Source: S141-55 sp964422065
GTDB lineage: Bacteria; Hydrothermota; Hydrothermia; WGAB01
Assembly (NCBI GenBank): GCA_964422065.1
Contig: CAYQZW010000003.1
Coordinates: 1 to 56,525, forward strand
Length of the DNA stretch: 56,525 bases
Direction: 5' to 3'
Of this stretch, positions 1-7,033 are shown piece after piece (within the stretch, counting starts at the first letter, position 1; each line of letters opens with the position of its first letter). A model generated the notes under the pieces. That model was not told the DNA's origin and did no database searches. It saw only the letters and a program-made list of their open reading frames with translations. The position numbers and the translations under genes are program-made.

Positions 1-1146
1 CTGGAGGTTTTTGAAGATCTCGGCACCCTGCAGGACGTCCACCTGGTCAGGCGGAAGCCCTTGGTTTTCAAACTCTTTTCGCCGGTCCATCTGGACCTCG
101 ATGTCGGCCCCCAGGATCCAGCGGAGGGTGCGGTCTGAGAGTTTTCCAGAGAGGACCGAGCGGAGCCCGCCCGCATTCCGGTTGAGGTCGATGATGTGCC
201 CGGGGATGGCGATCAGGCCGCTCCGTTTGACCCCGTAAACCGTCACTTTGAGACGGCGGCCTTCGCCCAGCCGGGAATCCACCGTCACCCCACCCTGGAT
301 CTGTCGGATCTGCTTGCCGGTTCCCCGTTTCTTGATGAAGGAACGGGCGGTTTCTGGGAGGCTGTCGGCGGTGGCCTTGTCTAAGGTGCTGGGGTTCAGG
401 GCGTAAGGAGAATCGTAGGCGTTGAAGATGGCCGTGACCTGAGTCCGGGCCGACGCCTGGGAACGGACCACGAGGTTGAAGTTTCTGGCGTCCAATGACG
501 CGTGTTCCCGGAAACCGTCGGTGGTGGTTCGGCTGACCCCCAGCACGTAAGAGGTCCGGCCGAGGGTTCCCAGCGCAGAGCCCTGGAATTTCTGGAGACC
601 GAAGGAGCCGAGGATTGCCAAGGGCTCAAACTGAATCGGGACAGGGGGTGCCGTCCGGGTCTCCAAGTCCAGGACCCCGCCGGCTGCGTTGCCGTATAGG
701 GCAGAACTTGGGCCCTTGATGACCTCAATGCGACGGACCCAGGCCAGGTTGATGTTGTTCAGTTGGGCGGTGCCGTCCGGCATGGTCAGCGGAATGCCGT
801 CCAGCATGAGCCGGAGGCCCCGAACCCCGAACGGCGCACGTGCGCCGATCCCCCGGACCACAATCCGGTCGCCTTGGGACGGGTTATTCCGGTTGAAGAC
901 CACCAGGCCCGGGACCGAGCGGAGGACTTCCTCCAGGGAGAGGGTGGGTTGGCCCTGCCGGACCTCTTTCGGGCCCAGGAGGTCTGCAGACCACGGAAGG
1001 GTCAACAACGGTTCTGCCAGACGGGGCGCGGTCACGATAATCGGAGGGAGTTCGTACATCGGATAGGTCTGGCTGGTATCCGGCTCCTGGCCAGCGGCCA
1101 TGGACGTCCCCACCACCCACACCCCCAGGATCCACCAGCGCCTCAT
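1..1146 (-). CDS. TonB-dependent receptor, N-terminal part (runs off the left edge)
   Basis: I translated this directly from the minus strand: 382 codons are open from an ATG at 1146 to the window edge, so the C-terminal part is missing. It starts with a signal peptide (MRRWWILGVWVV...SMAAG, about 19 residues). A TonB plug domain follows at about residues 35-150: an LSLEEVLRSVPGLVV stretch, then IVVRGIGARAPFGVRG, LMLDGIPLT and the family signature RIEVIKGPSSALYGNAAGGV. The beginning of the beta-barrel follows. Such receptors import siderophores, cobalamin, nickel or sugars through the outer membrane using TonB energy; the substrate cannot be told here. The start is supported by an AAGGAGGT Shine-Dalgarno 5 bases upstream. 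The gene is divergent from lysS. I see no cobalamin riboswitch or Fur box in its leader. Confidence 0.93.
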   Translation of the reverse strand, partial: MRRWWILGVWVVGTSMAAGQEPDTSQTYPMYELPPIIVTAPRLAEPLLTLPWSADLLGPKEVRQGQPTLSLEEVLRSVPGLVVFNRNNPSQGDRIVVRGIGARAPFGVRGLRLMLDGIPLTMPDGTAQLNNINLAWVRRIEVIKGPSSALYGNAAGGVLDLETRTAPPVPIQFEPLAILGSFGLQKFQGSALGTLGRTSYVLGVSRTTTDGFREHASLDARNFNLVVRSQASARTQVTAIFNAYDSPYALNPSTLDKATADSLPETARSFIKKRGTGKQIRQIQGGVTVDSRLGEGRRLKVTVYGVKRSGLIAIPGHIIDLNRNAGGLRSVLSGKLSDRTLRWILGADIEVQMDRRKEFENQGLPPDQVDVLQGAEIFKNLQ

Positions 1147-1283
1147 GGATGACCTCCTTGTTAAGCCCGTGTCCCCAAAAACGGCCCTCAAAAGCCTATC
1201 TAAGGCCTGTGTATTGGAGGAATATCCTGAGGCGCAGACCCAACCTCATCAGGGTTTGATGTTCAAGCAAACCATGTTGAGTC

Positions 1284-1312
1284 TTGCAGACCCCCATTCC
1301 ACCGTTTATGAT
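1284..1312 (+). promoter_or_regulatory. Predicted sigma-70-type promoter without an assigned gene
   Basis: TTGCAG at 1284-1289 and TATGAT at 1307-1312 are separated by 17 bp. This is the geometry found at the other promoters of this window, and the hexamers resemble TTGCAT/TATGAT at 10156-10184. Transcription would start near 1319. No start codon or Shine-Dalgarno follows, so it may make a small RNA or a long lysS leader. Confidence 0.45.
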
Positions 1313-1487
1313 ACAGGAAAACTTGCCGCACGGGGATGAAAAGGGGATGCCCAGCGAGCAATGACATAAGGTCCAAACACATCGATTTTTAGGGTGGGTT
1401 CCGAGTTCCTGAGCGTGTGTGGCACAGGGCTTGAACGCGGCCAGTCCTGGTCCCGGCCTCTGCGCGCCCTGAAGGTCCGGCAATAGA

Positions 1488-1516
1488 ACCCGAATCCCTG
1501 GCCCCGCGATTCGGGT
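1488..1516. repeat. Inverted repeat, 9-base arms
   Basis: ACCCGAATC (1488-1496) and GATTCGGGT (1508-1516) are perfect reverse complements around an 11-base GC-rich loop. No T-run follows on either strand, so it is not a standard terminator. It could be a hairpin in a transcript starting near 1319. Confidence 0.5.
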
Positions 1517-1562
1517 CCCAACTTGAGCAGGGAGAACAGGTAGAGCCAGCCCCTTTTGTCTG

Positions 1563-1613
1563 TCTGCAGTACGAAAAGTCAAACTTTCCGTACACTCTGC
1601 AGTACGAATAGTC
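1563..1613. repeat. GTACGAA motif cluster upstream of lysS
   Basis: TCTGCAGTACGAAAAGTC (1563-1580) is repeated at 1596-1613 with one mismatch and a 33-bp offset, about three helical turns. Between them, 1583-1593 (ACTTTCCGTAC) is an inverted copy of 1569-1579 with one mismatch. Three same-face copies of a short motif suggest a protein-binding site. The binding factor is unknown. Confidence 0.5.
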
Positions 1614-1729
1614 CAGAGGGCACTGTTTCGCCCTTCTTGAGCCGATTTCCGGCCCCCATTCTCCTGCCCCTTTCCCCGGCCCAGGGCCTCTGGCCCCTGT
1701 CCCAAACCCCCCCAACGCTCACTGTTTCC

Positions 1730-1765
1730 TTTACACCGTCAGGTCGCTCGTGTATAAATAGCACC
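1730..1765 (+). promoter_or_regulatory. lysS promoter, leaderless geometry
   Basis: TTTACA (1730-1735), a 17-bp spacer and TATAAA (1753-1758) are followed by exactly 7 bases and then GTG at 1766. The predicted transcript therefore starts at or next to the start codon. There is no Shine-Dalgarno. Confidence 0.8.
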
Positions 1766-3244
1766 GTGATGAGCCAGAGACAGCCTGAAGAATACGAAGT
1801 CCGGAAGAAGAAGCGCGAAGAACTCCAGGCCTTGGGGATCGAGCCCTACGCCTATCGGTTTGAGGTCACGCACCACGCCCGGGAGATCAGAGAGCGCTAT
1901 CCGGAATTTGAGGGAAAAACCGTTCGAATTGCGGGGCGAATCATGGCCAAGCGGGTCTTCGGCAACCTCATCTTCTCCCACCTCCGCGACGAGAGCGGCG
2001 AGATCCAGATCGCCTTCGAGAAGAAGACTACCGCCTCCCCGGTCCCTGAAATGGCGAGCACCAAGTTCGTCAAGAAGTATGTGGACCTGGGGGACATCCT
2101 GGGCGTTGAAGGCGAGGTCTTTCAAACCAAGACCGGAGAAATCACGGTCCGGGTCCAATCCTTTGTGTTGTTGGCCAAAGGGCTACGGGCATTGCCCGAG
2201 AAATGGCACGGCTTACAGGACCCGGAGATCCGATACCGCCAGCGCTATCTGGACATGATCGCCAACCCGGACGTGCGGGATCGGCTCAAGACCGCTTCCG
2301 CGATCCTCCAAAAGATCCGATCCTTCTTCTTGGATCACGGCTTCCACGAGATCGACACCCCGATCCTTCAGCCGATCTATGGAGGCGCGTTCGCCCGCCC
2401 GTTTGAGACCTTTTCCCATGCCCTGAATACCCGCCTCTACCTCCGGATCTCCGACGAACTCTACCTCAAGCGCCTCTTGGTGGGAGGCCTCGAACGCGTC
2501 TTTGAGTTCTCCCGTGACTTCCGCAACGAGGGCATTGACCGCCTACACTACCCCGAGTTCACCATCCTGGAGGCCTACGCCGCATACTGGGACTACATGG
2601 ACATGCTTGACCTCGTGGAGGAACTCCTGCATGCCCTGGCCGTCCACGTCTGGGGCTCCCCAAAGGGAACCTACCGAGACCAGCCCCTGGATTTCTCTCG
2701 TCCGTTTGCAAGGATCGATTTTATCGAGAGTCTGAGTGAGCGCCTGGGGGCGAACCCCCTGGACCTGCCAGAGGACGACCTCCGCGAACTCGCCCGCCAA
2801 CACGACGTCAACCCCAACCACCCTCGACACAAGATCATTGACAAACTCTTTGACCAACTTGTCGGGGAGACCCTGTTCCAGCCGACGTTCGTCCTGGATC
2901 ATCCCCTGCTCCTCTCGCCCCTGGCCAAGCGCCATCGCACCAAACCCCACCGCGTGGAACGCTTTGAACTCTATGTGGCCGGGATGGAACTCGTCAACGC
3001 CTTCTCGGAATTGAACGATCCTGTAGACCAGCGCCAGCGGTTTGAGGAACAACTCCAACTCCGCGCCAGTGGCGACCTGGAAGTCCCCTTAGAGATTGAC
3101 GAGGATTTCCTGACAGCCTTGGAATACGGGATGCCGCCCGCCGGCGGGATCGGAATCGGCATGGAACGCCTGTTGATGATCCTCCTGGACCAGCCGACCA
3201 TCCGCGATGTCATCCCCTTCCCTCAACTTCGGCCAAAAACCTGA
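1766..3244 (+). CDS. lysS: Lysine--tRNA ligase, class II
   Basis: Charges tRNA-Lys with lysine using ATP in the cytoplasm. The protein is 492 residues, normal for the class II family. An OB-fold anticodon-binding domain occupies about residues 60-150 (VRIAGRIMAKRVFGNLIF). The catalytic core carries RQRYLDMIANP, the motif 2 region LERVFEFSRDFRNEG and the motif 3 signature GIGMERLLMIL near residue 463. The start is set by the promoter: GTG at 1766 lies exactly 7 bases after the -10 box, with ATG at 1769 as the only close alternative; the open frame further upstream crosses the promoter. LolC/E follows after 24 bases, so lysS probably heads a four-gene operon with the lipoprotein-export genes. 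Confidence 0.96.
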   Translation: MMSQRQPEEYEVRKKKREELQALGIEPYAYRFEVTHHAREIRERYPEFEGKTVRIAGRIMAKRVFGNLIFSHLRDESGEIQIAFEKKTTASPVPEMASTKFVKKYVDLGDILGVEGEVFQTKTGEITVRVQSFVLLAKGLRALPEKWHGLQDPEIRYRQRYLDMIANPDVRDRLKTASAILQKIRSFFLDHGFHEIDTPILQPIYGGAFARPFETFSHALNTRLYLRISDELYLKRLLVGGLERVFEFSRDFRNEGIDRLHYPEFTILEAYAAYWDYMDMLDLVEELLHALAVHVWGSPKGTYRDQPLDFSRPFARIDFIESLSERLGANPLDLPEDDLRELARQHDVNPNHPRHKIIDKLFDQLVGETLFQPTFVLDHPLLLSPLAKRHRTKPHRVERFELYVAGMELVNAFSELNDPVDQRQRFEEQLQLRASGDLEVPLEIDEDFLTALEYGMPPAGGIGIGMERLLMILLDQPTIRDVIPFPQLRPKT

Positions 3245-3268
3245 GCCCTTGCGCTCGGGCCCCTGACC

Positions 3269-4483
3269 ATGAACAAAACCGAACTCTTCCTGGCCCGTCG
3301 TTTTCTGATCCATAGCCGGAAGGGGACCCTGCCCATCCTGGTCCTGTTCTCTATCCTCGGGGTCCTCCTGGGCACCGGGACCATGCTTGTGGTGAACGGC
3401 GTTATGTCCGGCTTCCACCACGAACTCAAGGCCCGAATCCTGGGGATGACCCCGCATGTGATCGTGCGGAAGTTCTTTGATGCCCCGATCTCCGACTGGT
3501 CCCCCTTGGTCCGGGAGATCCAGAAAATGCCCGAAGTCAAGGCCGCCGGGCCCTATCTCCTGACCAAGGTGATGGTCCGGACCCGGGAATATGTGGACGG
3601 CGCTGTGGTTCGGGGGGTCCCGGAAGACGGTGGAGTGAAGGGGCCAGACCTCCAGAAGGCTGTGGTGATGGGGGAGTTTGACCTGAGGCCCGGCCATGTA
3701 CTCCTGGGCTCCGCCCTCGCATCCCAACTCCGCGTCACCCCGGGCGATACCATCGAACTCCTTTCCCCGGCCTCCGCCGTCCAGACCCCGCTGGGAACCC
3801 TCCTGGAGCCCAAACAGGTCATCGTCTCCGGGATCTTTGACGCCGGACTTTACGACTACAATGCTACCCTTATCCTCGGGAACCTGCGGGATGTTCAGGA
3901 CCTCATCGATTGGCAATCCTCCATCCTGGGGATCGAGGTGGACCTCCAAGACCCCTATCGTGCCAAGGCGTTTGCCCAGAACCTGGAACAAAAACTCGGC
4001 TACCCCTTCCAGGTGCTCTCCTGGACCGACCTCAATCGGAGCCTCTTTGCTGCCCTGAGCCTGGAAAAACTGGCGATGTTCCTGGTGCTCATCCTGATGG
4101 TGGTCATCGCATCGTTCTCCATCATCGCGACCCTGACAATCATGGTGACCCAAAAGACCCGGGAGATTGGCATTCTCCGATCGTTGGGGTTCTCCCGGAC
4201 CCAGATCCTCCGGATCTTCCTCTGGGTAGGGATCGTGATTGGGGTCTTTGGCATTTTCCTCGGGCTTTTGGTGGGCTATGGAGTGGCGGCTTTTATCCAG
4301 TATTCTGGCCTGGTCCGCTTGCCTCCGGAGGTCTACTTCATTGATTACCTGCCGGTCCTGATCCGAGCCCGGGATGTCGTCCTGATCGTGGTCTCTGCCC
4401 TGATTGTTGTGGTCGTGGCTTCCCTGCTGCCGGCCCGCCGGGCCGCCAATCTCCATCCCGTGGAGGCGATTCGGTATGAGTGA
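3269..4483 (+). CDS. LolC/LolE-type ABC transporter permease
   Basis: Inner-membrane subunit of the LolCDE machine that releases mature lipoproteins from the inner membrane to the chaperone LolA. 404 residues, the usual length. An N-terminal membrane helix (about 20-45, LPILVLFSILGVLLGTGTM) is followed by a large periplasmic MacB/LolE-type domain (about 45-265) and three C-terminal helices of the FtsX family. The conserved TREIGILRSLGFS coupling loop that docks on the ATPase is present, as is the terminal PARRAANLHPVEAIRYE. It overlaps the start of LolD by 8 bases, so translation is probably coupled. Only one permease gene is present, so it may act as a homodimer. Assignment to the family is firm; the LolC versus LolE distinction is not possible. 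Confidence 0.9.
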   Translation: MNKTELFLARRFLIHSRKGTLPILVLFSILGVLLGTGTMLVVNGVMSGFHHELKARILGMTPHVIVRKFFDAPISDWSPLVREIQKMPEVKAAGPYLLTKVMVRTREYVDGAVVRGVPEDGGVKGPDLQKAVVMGEFDLRPGHVLLGSALASQLRVTPGDTIELLSPASAVQTPLGTLLEPKQVIVSGIFDAGLYDYNATLILGNLRDVQDLIDWQSSILGIEVDLQDPYRAKAFAQNLEQKLGYPFQVLSWTDLNRSLFAALSLEKLAMFLVLILMVVIASFSIIATLTIMVTQKTREIGILRSLGFSRTQILRIFLWVGIVIGVFGIFLGLLVGYGVAAFIQYSGLVRLPPEVYFIDYLPVLIRARDVVLIVVSALIVVVVASLLPARRAANLHPVEAIRYE

Positions 4484-5171
4484 GACCGTGGTCCTCAGGG
4501 CGCGCAACATCGTGCGGGAGTTTCCAAGCGGCAACGAGATCCTCCGGGTCCTCAAAGGGGTGTCCCTGGATCTCCATGCAGGGGAGATCGTGGGGATCTT
4601 CGGCCCATCTGGCGCAGGCAAAAGTACCCTGCTCCATATCCTGGGGACTCTGGACCGGCCCACCCAGGGGGAACTCTGGATCCTGGGACAAGACCCGTTT
4701 CGCCTTGGAGACCCCGAACTTTCGCGGTTCCGGAGTCAAACCATCGGCTTTGTCTTCCAGTTCCATCACCTCTTTACAGAACTCACCGCCCTGGAGAACG
4801 TGATGTTACCGATGATGCTGCGGGGCCTCCCGGACGCCCGGGCCCGGGCCGAGGCCCTCCTGGAGGAGGTCGGGCTCCAGGATCGGATGCATCACCGACC
4901 CACAGAACTCTCGGGGGGCGAGAGCCAGCGGGTCACCGTCGCGCGCGCCCTGGCGAACGAGCCCCCGATCCTCCTGGCCGACGAGCCCACGGGCAACTTG
5001 GATTCGGCCAACGAGGAACGCCTCCTGGACCTATTTCAGGCCCTCAATGAACGCCATGGAACCGCCATTCTCATCGTGAGCCATAACCGGCGGATCCAAT
5101 CCTTTTGTCATCGAGCCCTCTACCTCAAAGACGGAGTGTTGAGCCATGAACCTGAGAATCGTACCCCTTGA
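4476..5171 (+). CDS. lolD: LolD-type ABC transporter ATP-binding protein
   Basis: Cytoplasmic ATPase of the lipoprotein-release complex. 231 residues with all ABC motifs: Walker A GPSGAGKST (43-51), Q-loop in VFQFHHLF, signature LSGGESQRV, Walker B ILLADEPTGNLD and the switch histidine in IVSHN. The ATG at 4476 overlaps the permease stop and gives the standard family N-terminus (MSETVVLRARNIVREF); the frame stays open further upstream but that part is permease coding sequence. It overlaps the following FemAB-like gene by 26 bases, so all four genes from lysS onward look co-transcribed. MacB-type ATPases are close relatives, but the adjacent LolC/E permease favours LolD. Confidence 0.9.
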   Translation: MSETVVLRARNIVREFPSGNEILRVLKGVSLDLHAGEIVGIFGPSGAGKSTLLHILGTLDRPTQGELWILGQDPFRLGDPELSRFRSQTIGFVFQFHHLFTELTALENVMLPMMLRGLPDARARAEALLEEVGLQDRMHHRPTELSGGESQRVTVARALANEPPILLADEPTGNLDSANEERLLDLFQALNERHGTAILIVSHNRRIQSFCHRALYLKDGVLSHEPENRTP

Positions 5172-6069
5172 AGAAGCGAAGGACGAGTATCGGACAGCAT
5201 TGCGACGCGCCAATAACGCCACGGTGTTCCACACCGTGGAATGGCTGGAATGCATCCACCAGGCCTTGAATGGCCGGGTTTATATCGGGTTTGCAGAGGA
5301 CTTCGCAATCCCCCTCTTCGTCAAAGGCAAACCCCCGTTTCGCCGGGTCTTCTCTCTGCCGTATGACACTTACGGCGGCCCGTTGGTCCGACGAAACCAG
5401 ACCGTCTCCATCGACGCCCTGTATGCCCCCTTGGATTGGGTACGGATCGTGGATTACCGAACGGTCGTGTCTGAGGCCAAGCGATTCCGGGCCCTCCAGT
5501 GGGTGACCCACGTGATCTATCTCCGCGGCGGAATGGGGGAGGTCCAGGATCGCTATACCGGCTCCCTCAAAAAGGCCCTCAAACAAGCCAAGCGCCGGGG
5601 CCTTGACCTGGAGACCCTCCGGGATCCCAGCGAACTCCGCGTGTTCTATCAACTCTACCTTCAGACCGCCAAACGCAACAAGTTGCCGGTCTACCCCTAC
5701 CGACTGTTTCGGGAGATCTTTGAGCGGATGGTGCCAAAGGGGTATGCCACCTTTTACCTCGCGCGCCACGAGTTGGAGGCCGTGGCCGGCCTTCTGGTCT
5801 TAAAAGACCACAACATGGCCCTGGCCTGGGTGGATGGCTATAAGGAAGAGGCGCTGCCCCTGCGCCCGATGAACGCCCTGATCGACAAGTCGATCCGGGA
5901 CGCCGCCCGGCTCCGACTGAACGTCTATAACCTGGGCAGTACCCCGACGAACCGGCCGGGCATCGTGAAGTTCAAGGAGAGTTTTGGAGCGGTGACGTAC
6001 CACTTCACGGTCTTTGAACACCTGCCGGTCCACCAGGCCCTGGCGCGGTGGATCTTGCGGAAGGGCTAA
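5146..6069 (+). CDS. FemAB-related / GNAT-fold aminoacyl- or acyltransferase
   Basis: 307 residues resembling the FemAB/FemX superfamily with a double GNAT fold: an N-terminal ATVFHTVEWLECIHQ motif, a basic linker (SLKKALKQAKRRGLDLE) and the C-terminal core YATFYLARHELEAVAGLLVLKDHNMALAWVDGY. Family members transfer amino acids from aminoacyl-tRNA to lipid II peptides or acylate cell-envelope molecules. The position after lysS and the lipoprotein-release genes makes an envelope role likely, but the substrate is unknown. It overlaps lolD by 26 bases and ends 5 bases before the convergent Nudix gene stop. Confidence 0.72.
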   Translation: MNLRIVPLEEAKDEYRTALRRANNATVFHTVEWLECIHQALNGRVYIGFAEDFAIPLFVKGKPPFRRVFSLPYDTYGGPLVRRNQTVSIDALYAPLDWVRIVDYRTVVSEAKRFRALQWVTHVIYLRGGMGEVQDRYTGSLKKALKQAKRRGLDLETLRDPSELRVFYQLYLQTAKRNKLPVYPYRLFREIFERMVPKGYATFYLARHELEAVAGLLVLKDHNMALAWVDGYKEEALPLRPMNALIDKSIRDAARLRLNVYNLGSTPTNRPGIVKFKESFGAVTYHFTVFEHLPVHQALARWILRKG

Positions 6070-6074
6070 AGCCC

Positions 6075-6533
6075 TCAGGCGCCTTGGGACCGGAGTCGTT
6101 CCAGGGCCTTTTGCAACACGGCCCGCTCTGTCTTGTAGGAGAGCCGTGCCAGGGCCTCTTCGGCGGGCAACCAGAGGACTTCATCCACCTCAAAGTCGTG
6201 CCGGGAAGGGTCCCCGCCCGTGCAGACCATGAGGTAGAAGTACACGATTTTGTGATGTCGGACCTTCTGGCCCGAGTCGTCTGGCCAGACGAACCAATAG
6301 TCAATTTTGTCAATCAGACCTTGAGGTTGGACTTCCAGGCCGGTCTCTTCCCGGACCTCGCGGACGGCGGCCTGTTCCGGGGACTCCCCTTTTTCAATCA
6401 GGCCCTTGGGCAGTGCGAAGCGGTCGCCCACCCGAATCACTGCGATCTCCAGCCCGGTCGGCCCTTTCCGATAAACGACACCTCCGGCCGAGAACTCCAG
6501 GACCGTAGGGATCTTCTTTTTCGGCCCAGCCAT
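6075..6533 (-). CDS. Nudix hydrolase
   Basis: 152 residues. The complete Nudix box GLIEKGESPEQAAVREVREETGL (G-x5-E-x7-R-E-x2-E-E-x-G) coordinates Mg2+ for cleavage of a nucleoside diphosphate linked to another moiety. The N-terminal pattern FSAGGVVYRKGPTGLEIAVI resembles MutT and diadenosine-polyphosphate hydrolases; the substrate is not predictable. The ATG at 6533 is chosen because a TAGAAT -10 box lies exactly 7 bases upstream, the leaderless spacing used elsewhere in this window. The 35 codons open further upstream read as low-complexity and cross that promoter. It is divergent from umuD. Confidence 0.88.
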   Translation of the reverse strand: MAGPKKKIPTVLEFSAGGVVYRKGPTGLEIAVIRVGDRFALPKGLIEKGESPEQAAVREVREETGLEVQPQGLIDKIDYWFVWPDDSGQKVRHHKIVYFYLMVCTGGDPSRHDFEVDEVLWLPAEEALARLSYKTERAVLQKALERLRSQGA

Positions 6534-6546
6534 CCCCAAAATTCTA
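6534..6546 (-). promoter_or_regulatory. Nudix gene -10 box, leaderless spacing
   Basis: On the minus strand TAGAAT (6546-6541) is followed by 7 bases and the ATG at 6533. I see no good -35 at the expected place (ACACCG), so the promoter is weaker than the others or activator-dependent. Confidence 0.5.
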
Positions 6547-6595
6547 TGGCTCAACAGGCGCCCCGGTGTCCCCCGGGCCAGCGGTCTCCTGTTCC

Positions 6596-6631
6596 TTGAC
6601 TCCCCGGAGGAAGGCCCGTAAAACACTGGGG
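6596..6631 (+). promoter_or_regulatory. umuDC promoter, leaderless geometry
   Basis: TTGACT (6596-6601), 17 bp, TAAAAC (6619-6624), then exactly 7 bases to ATG at 6632. No Shine-Dalgarno. This fixes the umuD start. A GTACGAA motif lies just inside the gene (6642-6648), like those upstream of lysS. Confidence 0.83.
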
Positions 6632-7033
6632 ATGCCACGAGGTACGAAACCTGAAGACAGCCTGCGGTTCATGGGATTTGCGTCGCCCGCAGAGGACTTT
6701 GCGGAGCGGCCGTTAGACCTTCATCGCCTGCTGGTTCCTCGTCCCTCCGCAACCTTCTTTTTTCGGGCGGAGGGCAGTGGATTGGAGCCTTCTGGGATCC
6801 ATGCGGGCGACCTCCTGGTCGTGGATCGGTCAGTTCGGCCCCGGACCGGCGATATCGTGATCGCCGTTGTGGACGGTGAGTTCGTGGTTCGACGACTGAG
6901 ACGACGCGGCAAGACCGTGTTCCTGGAAACGGACGACCCCAGCATCAAGCCCATCCGACGGTCCGTGGGGGAGGAAGGCCTGGAGATCTGGGGAGTGGTC
7001 CTCCATGTCATCCACTCGTTCCGGAAGACATAA
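6632..7033 (+). CDS. UmuD-like protein lacking the S24 protease catalytic residues
   Basis: 133 residues that align with E. coli UmuD without gaps through the core: GFASPAEDFAERPLDLHRLL, then RPSATFFFRAEG, then GDLLVVDRS and GDIVIAVVDGEFVV. UmuD is cut next to RecA filaments to give UmuD', the partner of UmuC in DNA polymerase V. Here the position of catalytic Ser60 is Gly50 (EGSGLEP instead of a GDSM-type motif) and that of Lys97 is Arg87 (VDGEFVVRRL instead of ...VKKL). Met14-Gly15 stands where E. coli has the Cys24-Gly25 cleavage site, and the N-terminal arm is about 10 residues shorter. The protein should be unable to cleave itself. The start is fixed by the leaderless promoter. It overlaps umuC by 29 bases. 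Confidence 0.86.
   Translation: MPRGTKPEDSLRFMGFASPAEDFAERPLDLHRLLVPRPSATFFFRAEGSGLEPSGIHAGDLLVVDRSVRPRTGDIVIAVVDGEFVVRRLRRRGKTVFLETDDPSIKPIRRSVGEEGLEIWGVVLHVIHSFRKT

Larger units (their letters stand above)
1147..1765. other. Long intergenic region between the TonB receptor and lysS
   Basis: No convincing gene lies in these 619 bases. Reading left to right, I see a well-formed plus-strand promoter at 1284-1312 with no obvious gene of its own, an inverted repeat with 9-base arms (1488-1496 and 1508-1516), a cluster of three GTACGAA-type motifs at 1563-1613, and the lysS promoter at 1730-1758. The stretch 1320-1730 could carry a noncoding RNA, but I recognise no RNase P, tmRNA, SRP, 6S or tRNA signature in it. 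Confidence 0.6.

Noticed and set aside
1147..1330. Cobalamin riboswitch upstream of the TonB receptor
   Set aside because: Expected because some TonB receptors are B12-regulated, but no B12-box-like sequence is present in the leader.
1147..1765. Search for RNase P, tmRNA, SRP, 6S RNA or tRNA in the long gap before lysS
   Set aside because: None of the conserved core sequences of these RNAs could be found by eye on either strand.
3089..4663. 524-codon open frame antisense to the LolC/E permease
   Set aside because: It mirrors the LolC/E gene on the opposite strand. Its composition (many Gly, Asp, His, Gln, Pro) is that of a GC-rich antisense shadow, with no family signature.
6632..6700. The umuD-like gene as a pseudogene
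   Set aside because: Despite the missing catalytic residues, the frame is intact, a strong promoter is positioned exactly, the core is conserved and the overlap with umuC is typical, so it is probably functional in an altered role.
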